Shown piece after piece: positions 27,701-33,197 of a DNA stretch of 64,000 nt (position 1 is its first letter; each line of letters opens with the position of its first letter). The position numbers and the translations under genes are program-made. The notes beneath the pieces are model-generated. The model was not told the DNA's origin. It ran no database searches and saw nothing but the letters and a program-made list of their open reading frames with translations. The stretch comes from Microbacterium sp. ABRD28 (GTDB lineage Bacteria > Actinomycetota > Actinomycetes > Actinomycetales > Microbacteriaceae): positions 186,001 to 250,000 of the forward strand of contig NZ_CP031015.1 in assembly GCF_003850245.1 (NCBI RefSeq), read 5' to 3'.

Positions 27701-27755
27701 TCCGCGCCGCGCGGGGACGCACGGCGTGCGCGGGTCGAGCCCGCCGCGCCGCCAT
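21738..27755 (-). CDS. Giant membrane-anchored surface protein with Ig/cadherin-like and FN3 modules
   Basis: A 2005-residue protein. An Arg-rich cytoplasmic tail of about 23 residues is followed by one membrane helix (about 24-47, GPLLALVAGGVAVATVV), so nearly all of it lies outside. Residues about 55-400 contain repeated short beta segments resembling a propeller. From about 430 there are many cadherin/Ig-like modules, with repeated motifs such as LLNDHDPNEDVLSV, VLENDVAPAGGRP and NPLSNDSDPTMGEL. FN3-like modules occupy the last third (RTYEAVAVNAVGESRGPV). There is no LPXTG sorting motif. I chose the ATG at 27755 because it overlaps the kinase stop as TGATG. It corresponds in position to the fn3 gene of the bifidobacterial PFNA cluster. 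Confidence 0.88.
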   Translation of the reverse strand: MAARRARPAHAVRPRAARIPRRGPLLALVAGGVAVATVVVASIVWPGLDAQETPPVDTSVWALQTGEGTRYARVNTSILELDTVRTVSDPSQVAQSRSGTFLFTGSNSRVTRVDEALPVDLDDEALRESPSTPDGTVEVVTAGDFVVYRTESGVLYTGTLDGGGSATRLEPFPSDDEDAPSYAADAVALDDRGILLSFSEGDGSVLTYDIGASTVRSRDAVSIDDLADPAITGAGDTWVLVDREDGSYLVEGTDAARPAPVTGAVVAGSPDPDGEAVYLASDTGLARIPVDGGDPEPVVGDTTLLGTPAQPLVQDGVVHAAWLAEGDLGGQLWTSERGTLSPLDYAGQELSDQRRPVFTSNGDTVILNETRTGWVWTVPEGRLVPSSQQWSLEDEVVSDAQPSEEQLSVVIDPKAPIAEPDAFGVRPGALVSLPVLLNDHDPNEDVLSVDPASVTGLDPGFGTVSITDDGQRLAVRVAPGASGAASFSYAVTDGTAPGGLASSPTTVSLLVAGDEQNGAPVWCGVERCLAEWPSPEVARGGTVTVPVMTGWVDPDGDPMLLLSAENASGVGKVAATPAGDIVYQHADDGSGAEQLIEIVVSVADTRGAVATKSLVIRVSPQPTLSMQSFAVVDIIGATTTVDVGPHVTGTAGTVRLDAVRVLDDARASATIVGGSTSFDFRAEEPGTYRVDVTVTDGTTQENGTVRVTALAADAPTELATAPVVAFVRPQQDATLDILAAVSNPTRRVLLLSDVQAQPDAGASLSFDTLSQNYLRVSGSTADGSPGRLGTITYTVTDGTENQGSSVEGQATVYLLPPAPELAPIAVDDTVVVRAGTQIDIPVLENDVAPAGGRPTLNPATVTSSSAAALAFGSGDVLRYLAPDEPGEYAVDYDVYTTGAPSLSDQARVIVQVLPDDENRAPAPDTLEGRVLSGQSTRIEFDGYGVDPDGDAVALDRIIAQPESGVATISADGDAIVYTSVSGFSGQVTFPYRVVDEFGQRGEGIARVGVLDSDANPSPVTFTDYVQVQAGAESTIRVNPLSNDSDPTMGELTVDDVRPDVPETLEDGSENPEFARLEERIRSVGDSQVVIAAGTEPGTMSFLYDVSSSSGNTGRGLIVVTVVRESVPDFPIVEDTVLTAETREDFVDGVDVLSGNVSWSGGDINDLELDLWGEPDDVTVRGAEISGPLPDTTRVIPFSVSGEGASGEVTSYGFLRVPGDADLSLALRSSARPVEVPELDSVTFDMDDLVAIPRTAELEVGDDVRASGARGEAVCTAVGDGQIRYDAGAGAPWTDACQVPVRVAGTEDFSYLAVPILVEAQDPQPELRPGALTVGPGETATFDLRNMTTWQLREDWDGIAYALSYPGGAFEVSLEGSIVTVTGTDTAVPGREEVVGVSASSHPNTAPSRLILRVGQAPSTLPQGGSVTQQCSQASGSSCTITVIGGAGEINPLPRTPLEVVDVRPTGACAGVSFQVSSPRTVVASWAPDAPGATCSATFSVVDAQGRRTAGERDGRLLLDLQGFPRPPAALVQTAFGNETVTLRVDPGDARLAYPGLSGFRIRFNGQVVAECGPAGSCPPISAPNGERRTYEAVAVNAVGESRGPVRTEAWAYDAPPAPGRVQWAPLETRGEGGYVSLRIEGIDPSRTGSLEITSPTGDRSVVNVGSRDTTVDVRSYRVGSNAPTPVTVTPYSRFDRPPGLGGGGVNAGASVTVNANGVGAPLNPALDLDSVSDGEGTSTVTARASAGPNGAGSTLRFGIVPEGDRCVPADNGATATFPGLEDGEEYEFEMCVESVYQGEVYGTATATATVRAAQSAAAPTGYTFVVDGRPNVSGNRADWVIRDQPTSNEEIPNRNQVRFSGLPSSVFGQDPRVRVWYEHQFWGTRSAEATVTPREGSAPWQMTATWRATSCVGGSTLTLVGDSSTGPGGNGAAITFSPANLRYFDADNNVLPHTADSFAVPVGADRVEGITVTVDWSARGWGLQNVTERFPADCQPGDGGAPPTP

Positions 27756-28891
27756 CACAGCACCCCTGCCGCACGGAGGGCGGCGAGGACGACGGCGATG
27801 AGCGCAGCGGCGCCGGCACCGCCGAGGATCCACGGCAGGGCGCGGTGCGGTGCGGGCGCGGGGGCCGGTGACGACAGCGAGGTGTCCTCGTCGCGCAGCA
27901 GCGAGGCAACCCCCGTCGTCGCGGTCCGTTTGCGGGTCACCTCCCGCTCGAGACGGCTGCGCGCCGGGCCCCGCAGGGCGTCGTCGGACAGGTCGATGCC
28001 GCCGCTCGCGGCCCAGTCGGCCACGGGCACCTCCAGGGGGGTCGGCGACAGGCCGAGCCCCGCCTGAACCTCGCGGAGCGCGTCGGCGAACTCTCGCGAG
28101 GTGGTGTAGCGCTCACGCGGGTCGCGGCTCATCGCGCGGGCCAGCACGTCCTGCAGGGCATCGGGCACGTCGGCGCGGTTGATCGGGGTGTAGCTGGCCT
28201 TGGCGATGCGGCGCCGGAGGAGCTCCTTGGTGTTCTGGCCCTTCTCGCGCCGCTCGAACGGACTGTGGCCCGCCAGCAGCGAGTAGATCGTCGCGCCGAG
28301 ACTCCACACCTCACTGGCGATCGTTCCGGCCGTCTCCTCGGCGACCACCTCGGGGGCACTCCACGGGATCGACATCGCCAGCACCTCTCCGGCGGTCACC
28401 CGCGCGAGCGAGGAGGAGATGCCGAAGTCGGCGAGCACCGGGGCACCGAAGGTGGTGACGAGGATGTTGCTGGGTTTGACGTCGCGGTGCACGAGCCCCG
28501 CCCGGTGGGCGGACTCCAGGGCGCTGGCCATCTTCACACCGATGGTGAGGACCTCGTCCACCGGCATCCGCTCGATCCGGTAGCGCTGGGCGAGGGAGCC
28601 CGGGCAGTACTCCATCACGATGTACGGGCGGCCGTCGGCGGAGATCCCGGCCTGGTAGACCGTCACGATCGACGGATGTGCTGACAGGTGGGCGAGGACG
28701 TCGGCCTCGGCGTTGAACATGCGCCGCAGCTCGGGGTCGCCCACGTCGCTGGGGAGGACCTTGACCGCGACGTCCCTCCGGGGCATGTCCTGCCCGTAGA
28801 GGAAGACGTCGGCGAAACCACCCGAGCCGAGGGGCCGGATGTACGACAGTCCCGGCAGGATCGGGGGTGCGGAGGGCAGGCGAGTCGTCAC
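27755..28891 (-). CDS. Membrane-anchored Ser/Thr protein kinase without sensor domain
   Basis: A 378-residue Hanks-type kinase. The glycine loop GSGGFADVF is at 22-30, with Lys44 in VAVKV, HRDVKPSN with Asp137, the DFG motif at 155-157, and SAPEV. After the kinase domain come about 80 disordered residues and one membrane helix (about 350-375) that ends the protein, so there is no extracellular sensor. I place the start at a GTG at 28891, 5 nt after GGAGGGG. The frame is open 31 codons further upstream without kinase-like sequence. It is the first gene of the operon; no PP2C phosphatase is present. Probable targets are the FHA-linked products of the same operon (inference). Confidence 0.93.
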   Translation of the reverse strand: MTTRLPSAPPILPGLSYIRPLGSGGFADVFLYGQDMPRRDVAVKVLPSDVGDPELRRMFNAEADVLAHLSAHPSIVTVYQAGISADGRPYIVMEYCPGSLAQRYRIERMPVDEVLTIGVKMASALESAHRAGLVHRDVKPSNILVTTFGAPVLADFGISSSLARVTAGEVLAMSIPWSAPEVVAEETAGTIASEVWSLGATIYSLLAGHSPFERREKGQNTKELLRRRIAKASYTPINRADVPDALQDVLARAMSRDPRERYTTSREFADALREVQAGLGLSPTPLEVPVADWAASGGIDLSDDALRGPARSRLEREVTRKRTATTGVASLLRDEDTSLSSPAPAPAPHRALPWILGGAGAAALIAVVLAALRAAGVL

Positions 28892-29049
28892 CGTATCCCC
28901 TCCCCGCACATCCGCCCGCCGACCGGCGGGATCACAGCGCAACGACGCTGGAAACCCGGCCATGCTAACAAAGCCTGCCTGCACCCTCGTCCAGGGCTGC
29001 GGAGAGCCTCGGTAACGGCTCGGGGATCCTCACAGACCCGCTCGCCCGC

Positions 29050-29751
29050 TCAGGGCAGAGGATTGGGGTCGTTCGGGTCGAACGGAGCGTCGAGCGACCG
29101 GGTCAGCTCGTCGAGCATCGCCTCGATCTGGGGCTCGACGTATTCGGTGACTCCGGCCTGGATGCGCAGGCGATGGTGCAGCAGGATGGTGCAGACTTCG
29201 CGCCCGACCATGTTGGCGTAGTCGTCGGCGAGCCCCACCTCCTGGCGGAGCGCCGCCTTGGCCTCCTCGGTGAGCGGGGGAAGCTCGGGCACGTCCGAAT
29301 CGGCCTGGGCGGCGAGTCCCGACAGGGTGAACAGGAACGGCGCACCGGGCGTCGGTTCCGGGTCGAGCGGCAGACCTTCGAACTCGGGCTCGAGCCCCTC
29401 GGCGGGCCGGTAGCTGCGTGCGCGGTTGCGGGCGGCCTGCTGGTCGAGCTCGGCCTGGAGCATCGGGAGGTTCACGGCGGTGTACTCCGCGACGGCGTGG
29501 TCGACGATCGTCTTGATGCGGGTCGAGAGGCCGTGCTGCACCCCGTGCGGCACATCGGCGCCGAGCCCGGCGGCCGACAGGACGGGTGAGCCGAAGCAAC
29601 GCCGGCACGGAGCGACGCGCCCTCGATGGGTCGCCGGCTCCCAGCGCGGCAACCACCGCAGCCAGGCGTCCACCGCCTGGCTGACCTGGGTCTCGAGCGA
29701 CCGCTCCACCCCTACACGGTATCCCTGCGGATCGGCGGCGTCATGCGTCAT
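29050..29751 (-). CDS. Hypothetical soluble protein with CxxC motif
   Basis: A 233-residue protein that I do not recognise. The N-terminal third contains CRRCFGSP, a single CxxC pair, in a Trp/Arg-rich context (LRWLPRWEP). The rest is Glu/Leu-rich helix with several Pro-rich turns and an acidic end (DAPFDPNDPN). No signal peptide or membrane helix is visible. The ATG at 29751 has a strong GGAGGAG site and overlaps the end of the preceding membrane-protein gene by 11 nt, so the two are probably co-transcribed. The 158-bp gap between it and the kinase holds no gene that I can see. Confidence 0.7.
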   Translation of the reverse strand: MTHDAADPQGYRVGVERSLETQVSQAVDAWLRWLPRWEPATHRGRVAPCRRCFGSPVLSAAGLGADVPHGVQHGLSTRIKTIVDHAVAEYTAVNLPMLQAELDQQAARNRARSYRPAEGLEPEFEGLPLDPEPTPGAPFLFTLSGLAAQADSDVPELPPLTEEAKAALRQEVGLADDYANMVGREVCTILLHHRLRIQAGVTEYVEPQIEAMLDELTRSLDAPFDPNDPNPLP

Positions 29752-30280
29752 CCCGCTCCTCCCCCTCCCAGGGCCACTGCGGCCGGCCGCCGCGGGTGCG
29801 CACCATCGCCACGCCGCTGACCCCGGCGATCGCCCCGGCCGCGGCGAGGACGAGTCCGAACCAGGATGCCGCGATGCCGCCGGCCACGGTCGAAGCGGTG
29901 CTCAGCTCCTCACCCGAGGCGACGACGGCGATCCAGACCACGACGACGTAGCCGAGATAGGCGCCGAGCCCCGTCCAGAGGGCGACGGAGTAGCGGGGCG
30001 ACGCCGAGGCATTCGCGGGAGGCGGGGCGTCGGGCTGCGGAAGGAGCGGACGCGGCATGGCGCTCAGCAGAACGGCGGCGACCGCGAGTGTCGAGGCCGT
30101 GGCGGCGAAGACCCCCGGGAGCGGACCGAGACCCTGCACCTCGATGACGCTGCGATCGAGGGCGAGGCTGGTCATCCCCAGCCCGAAGATCATCAGGGCG
30201 ACGTATCCCACGGTCGCGAACGTCACCGCGATGAGTGGGGGCACCGGCACGCGGGGGCGGTCGTCGACAGGCTCGATCAC
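29741..30280 (-). CDS. Four-helix membrane protein of unknown function
   Basis: A 179-residue integral membrane protein with helices at about 14-40, 52-75, 98-122 and 133-160. A Pro-rich loop joins the second and third, and the C-terminal tail is cytoplasmic and charged (GGRPQWPWEGEERDD). It starts with GTG at 30280. The stop lies inside the start region of the CxxC gene, indicating coupled translation. I see no family motif. Confidence 0.7.
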   Translation of the reverse strand: MIEPVDDRPRVPVPPLIAVTFATVGYVALMIFGLGMTSLALDRSVIEVQGLGPLPGVFAATASTLAVAAVLLSAMPRPLLPQPDAPPPANASASPRYSVALWTGLGAYLGYVVVVWIAVVASGEELSTASTVAGGIAASWFGLVLAAAGAIAGVSGVAMVRTRGGRPQWPWEGEERDDA

Positions 30281-30341
30281 GTCAACCCGTCACTGCCGGC
30301 CGTCGCCTGCGTTCCAGCCTCGTCGCCTCAGCGCGCCCGGC

Positions 30342-31457
30342 TCACTGCCGGACGAGCTGGGGCCCCGCCTCGAGCGTGCGCTCGTACTCCCGCTGCGCCT
30401 CGTCGTTCAGCTCGGTGACCCGCCGTCCTCGCGATGCCACCCACGCGCCGAACCAGATCGTGAGCTCGCGTCCGAGGATGAACGCCACGATCGCCAGGGG
30501 TGCGAGCACCTGCTCGGCCGTGATCTCGGCACCCTCGCGCGCGGTGAGCGTCCAGAACGGCGCCTGGAAGAGCTGGCCCAGGATGTGACCCGCCCACGCG
30601 GCGAAGCCCACCAGCAGGCCGAAGATCACCCACGCGCCCCAGCGTCCGCGGTTGATGACGGCGCCGAGCAGCCAGAATGCGAGGAAGAAGACCAGGACGG
30701 GGATCCACAGCGACCAGCTCGCGAGGGCCGTCAGGGTCGTCGACACGAAGGTGTCGACCGTGACGTCTCCCGCGAGGGCGCCGAGACCCACCCAGGCGGC
30801 GAGGTAGAGCAGACCGAACACCAGTGCGGCCAGGAGGCCGATGGCGCCGGCCGCGGCGCGGTTGCCGCGGGGCCGGGGCGCCTCGGGCGCCTGCACGAAG
30901 ATCGGCTGCGGCGCCGCGGTCTGCTGCGGCGGAAGGGGGGCGGAGACGACGGTGGGGGCGTCATATCCGCGGTCTGAGGCAGGTTCGCTCGGGGTCACCT
31001 GCGGGCGCGAGGATGCCGCGGCGGCACCGGCGGCGGCGCCTGCGGCGGCGGCGGGCGCGACGGAGCGGTCGGCGGAGGTGTCGGCCGAGGCCTCGTACGC
31101 CGCGAAGCGGTCGCGCTCGGCGTCGTCGCGGTAGTCGGCGGCGTCACGGTCGCCGGGAGCGTCCCACCGGGCGGTGGCGGGCTCGCTCGTCGGGGCGTAG
31201 GGCCGGTCATCCGCGGCGGGCGCGGCGGCCGCGCGGCCCTCACCGGCGTCGGTGTGCGCGGCGGAGTCGTGGGGCGAACCGTCGGTGGGGTGGCCGGGGT
31301 CGGCCTGGTCGGCCGCGCGGGCGGCGTCCTCGCGCACGGCGGCCTCGCGGGCGGCTTCGGCGTCGGCGAGACCCTCGTTCGCGCGCGTGACGACGTCGTC
31401 GTCCGCCGGACGGGGCTCCTCGACGGGGTCGCCGTACGACGACTTCGAATCACTCAT
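30342..31457 (-). CDS. Membrane protein with long disordered N-terminus
   Basis: A 371-residue protein of unknown function. Residues 1-205 are a low-complexity Ala/Asp/Pro region (repeated TSADR/DRYAP-like segments). Four membrane helices follow at about 210-355: GAIGLLAALVFGLLYLAAW, WSLWIPVLVFFLAFWLL, WGAWVIFGLLVGFAAWAG and LAPLAIVAFILGRELTIW. A short charged tail completes it. The ATG at 31457 is 8 nt after a GAGGAG site; an in-frame GTG three codons earlier is less likely. Confidence 0.75.
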   Translation of the reverse strand: MSDSKSSYGDPVEEPRPADDDVVTRANEGLADAEAAREAAVREDAARAADQADPGHPTDGSPHDSAAHTDAGEGRAAAAPAADDRPYAPTSEPATARWDAPGDRDAADYRDDAERDRFAAYEASADTSADRSVAPAAAAGAAAGAAAASSRPQVTPSEPASDRGYDAPTVVSAPLPPQQTAAPQPIFVQAPEAPRPRGNRAAAGAIGLLAALVFGLLYLAAWVGLGALAGDVTVDTFVSTTLTALASWSLWIPVLVFFLAFWLLGAVINRGRWGAWVIFGLLVGFAAWAGHILGQLFQAPFWTLTAREGAEITAEQVLAPLAIVAFILGRELTIWFGAWVASRGRRVTELNDEAQREYERTLEAGPQLVRQ

Positions 31458-31660
31458 CGTTCGCACTCCTCACGCGGGACTGGCGCCCCGCAGAGCGAAA
31501 CTAGCGGCATCGATGCCCGGAACCGTGCAGGCGTGCCGCGCGGCGGCGGACCGATTCGCCGATCTGGCGCGAACCGACCCCTCCGGCGCCATTCCCGGAT
31601 GGGAATATGCGGCCGACGGGCTTCTCCCGCGCGTCGCCGAGAGCCGTCGCGACGGGTTCG

Positions 31661-31666
31661 TAGAGT
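31661..31666 (+). promoter_or_regulatory. -10 box, leaderless start of the lipoprotein gene
   Basis: TAGAGT ends 6 nt before the ATG at 31673, so the transcript would begin at or next to the start codon. No ribosome site is visible. Confidence 0.5.
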
Positions 31667-31672
31667 GTGGCC

Positions 31673-32293
31673 ATGACGCACCGTGCGGTCGTCGCGGCAG
31701 CGGCGGCATCCGTCCTTCTTCTCACCCTGGTTCTCGGCGGCTGCGCGCCCGAGGAGGGTGACGAGGGTGCGTCCACCCCCTCGGCCGGGGCCTCGGCGAC
31801 ACCGACCTCCTCGAGCTCCGGTTCTCCCACTCCCTCCGCGACCCCCACGCCGTCTGTCGCCGTGGGGGCTGCGGCCGTGCCCGAGGATTGCGAGGCGCCG
31901 CTGTCGGAAGCTGTGCGCGCACAGCTGAGCGACGTGCCGCTGAACGATCCGGTGAACGGCGTGGCCGTCGGCCCTCAGACCGACGGGTCGCTGGTGTGCC
32001 TGTGGCGGGATCCCGGCGCCGACACCACCTTCCTGGAGACCTCCTACCTGCCGATGAACCGCGGGCCGGCACTCGACCTGCTGAACCAGCTGGCCGCGGA
32101 CGAGGGGTTCACCTGCTACACCCCCGACGGGGGCACCCGCTGCGAGAAGACGTGGCAGAACGAGCAGTACCCCGTCACCGACGGACGGACGCTCTTCTGG
32201 CGTGACGACCTGCTCATCGACACGCGCTACTCGAATCTGGCCCCGAGCGGCTACACGGCGTCGATCGTCTCGTCGATCTGGCCTGCGGCGTAA
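31673..32293 (+). CDS. Secreted lipoprotein, paralogous to the convergent neighbour
   Basis: A 206-residue lipoprotein. The signal peptide ends in a lipobox (LVLGGCAPEE), followed by about 45 residues of Ser/Thr/Pro linker and a globular domain with four cysteines (PEDCEAP, LVCLWRDPG, GFTCYTPDG, TRCEKTW). The Cys, CxW, GFxC, GxxC and C-terminal IxxxxWP pattern is shared with the neighbouring gene at 32303-32920. The function is unknown. The start at 31673 is preferred over an in-frame GTG two codons upstream because a TAGAGT box lies 6 nt before it. Confidence 0.8.
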   Translation: MTHRAVVAAAAASVLLLTLVLGGCAPEEGDEGASTPSAGASATPTSSSSGSPTPSATPTPSVAVGAAAVPEDCEAPLSEAVRAQLSDVPLNDPVNGVAVGPQTDGSLVCLWRDPGADTTFLETSYLPMNRGPALDLLNQLAADEGFTCYTPDGGTRCEKTWQNEQYPVTDGRTLFWRDDLLIDTRYSNLAPSGYTASIVSSIWPAA

Positions 32294-32302
32294 GGCAGCC
32301 GA

Positions 32303-32920
32303 TCAGCCCCAGAGTCGCGCCGCGATACGGCCGGCGTAATCCTCGGGGTGCCAGCCGCGCTCGACGCTCACGAGCCACCACCCGTCACGCAAGACGTGCG
32401 TCTCGATCGCGTCCGCGGTCGTCCGGGTGCAGGTGAGGCCGGGGGCGACGACGTTGCAGGCGAAACCCGCGCCGCGCAGGGCGGCCTCACCCGCGGCCGA
32501 GGCGTCGGGGGCGATGGTGGCGAGTGCCGTCTGCAGGGTCGCACCGTCGCGGGTGTGCCACCGGCACGAGACGCGGATGTCGGGGGCCAACGCCTCGACG
32601 AGGGGCGGCGCCGCGGTCTCGGGGACCGCCCCCGACTGGGCGAGCAGCGCCCCCGGGAACCAGGCGAGTTGCCGCCAGAGGTCGTCGGGGTAGATGTCCC
32701 GGCAGTCCAGGGGCGCCTCGCCGGCGAGGGCCGCCACCAGGGGGTCATCGGGCGGCGCCGCTTCGGCGCGGGCGGTGGCAGCGCGCAGGGTGTCGCCGGC
32801 CCAGGTCACCACGGTCGGGACCATCGGGGCGGCCAGCCACACCAGTGCTGCGACGACCGCCGCGCAGAGAAGTCCGACCGGAGCGGAGAGCCACAGGCTC
32901 CGACCCGGGATGCGCGCCAC
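32303..32920 (-). CDS. Membrane-anchored protein, paralog of the adjacent lipoprotein
   Basis: A 205-residue protein with an N-terminal membrane helix (SLWLSAPVGLLCAAVVAALVW) and an extracytoplasmic domain holding four cysteines (PLDCRDI, VSCRWHTRDG, GFACNVV, LTCTRTT). Spacing and flanking residues parallel the convergent lipoprotein gene, whose stop is 9 nt away. I place the start at a GTG at 32920, which follows a GGAGG site by 9 nt. The open frame continues upstream by 59 codons of low-complexity Arg-rich sequence that I think is not translated. Function unknown. Confidence 0.7.
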   Translation of the reverse strand: MARIPGRSLWLSAPVGLLCAAVVAALVWLAAPMVPTVVTWAGDTLRAATARAEAAPPDDPLVAALAGEAPLDCRDIYPDDLWRQLAWFPGALLAQSGAVPETAAPPLVEALAPDIRVSCRWHTRDGATLQTALATIAPDASAAGEAALRGAGFACNVVAPGLTCTRTTADAIETHVLRDGWWLVSVERGWHPEDYAGRIAARLWG

Positions 32921-33142
32921 CTTCTTCCACCTCCGGATCCACGGTACGGCGGCGCACCCGCGCCGCGCGTGACGGCTCGCCGGGACGCGCACCTCTCCCG
33001 CCAGCCCCCGCGCGTCGGCGCTGCGCACATCAGCGCCGCCGCGCCGCGGCATCCGTCCGTCCCTCGCCGAGACACCACAACTCCGCCGAGGCACCACGCC
33101 GCGGGAGCGGACTCGGCGCGGATACGGTTTCTCGTCGCAAAG

Positions 33143-33176
33143 CCGAAGGGCCCCGGCGGATGCCGGGGCCCTTCGG
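33143..33176 (-). terminator. Rho-independent terminator of rpoBC
   Basis: A perfect 15-bp GC-rich stem with a 4-nt loop begins 22 nt after the rpoC stop and is followed on the minus strand by CTTTG. Apart from this terminator, the 277-bp gap to the upstream gene shows no gene. Confidence 0.9.
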
Positions 33177-33197
33177 GACGTACTGCGGAGATTCGAC

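Noticed and set aside
31512..31761. Short plus-strand frame starting MPGTVQACRAAADRF before the lipoprotein gene
   Set aside because: It runs into the lipoprotein gene in another frame and turns into Arg/Ser-rich shadow sequence; no ribosome site supports it.
32921..33097. 59-codon N-terminal extension of the four-cysteine membrane protein
   Set aside because: It is Arg-rich and has no ribosome site, whereas the GTG at 32920 follows GGAGG and places a signal-anchor helix near the N-terminus.
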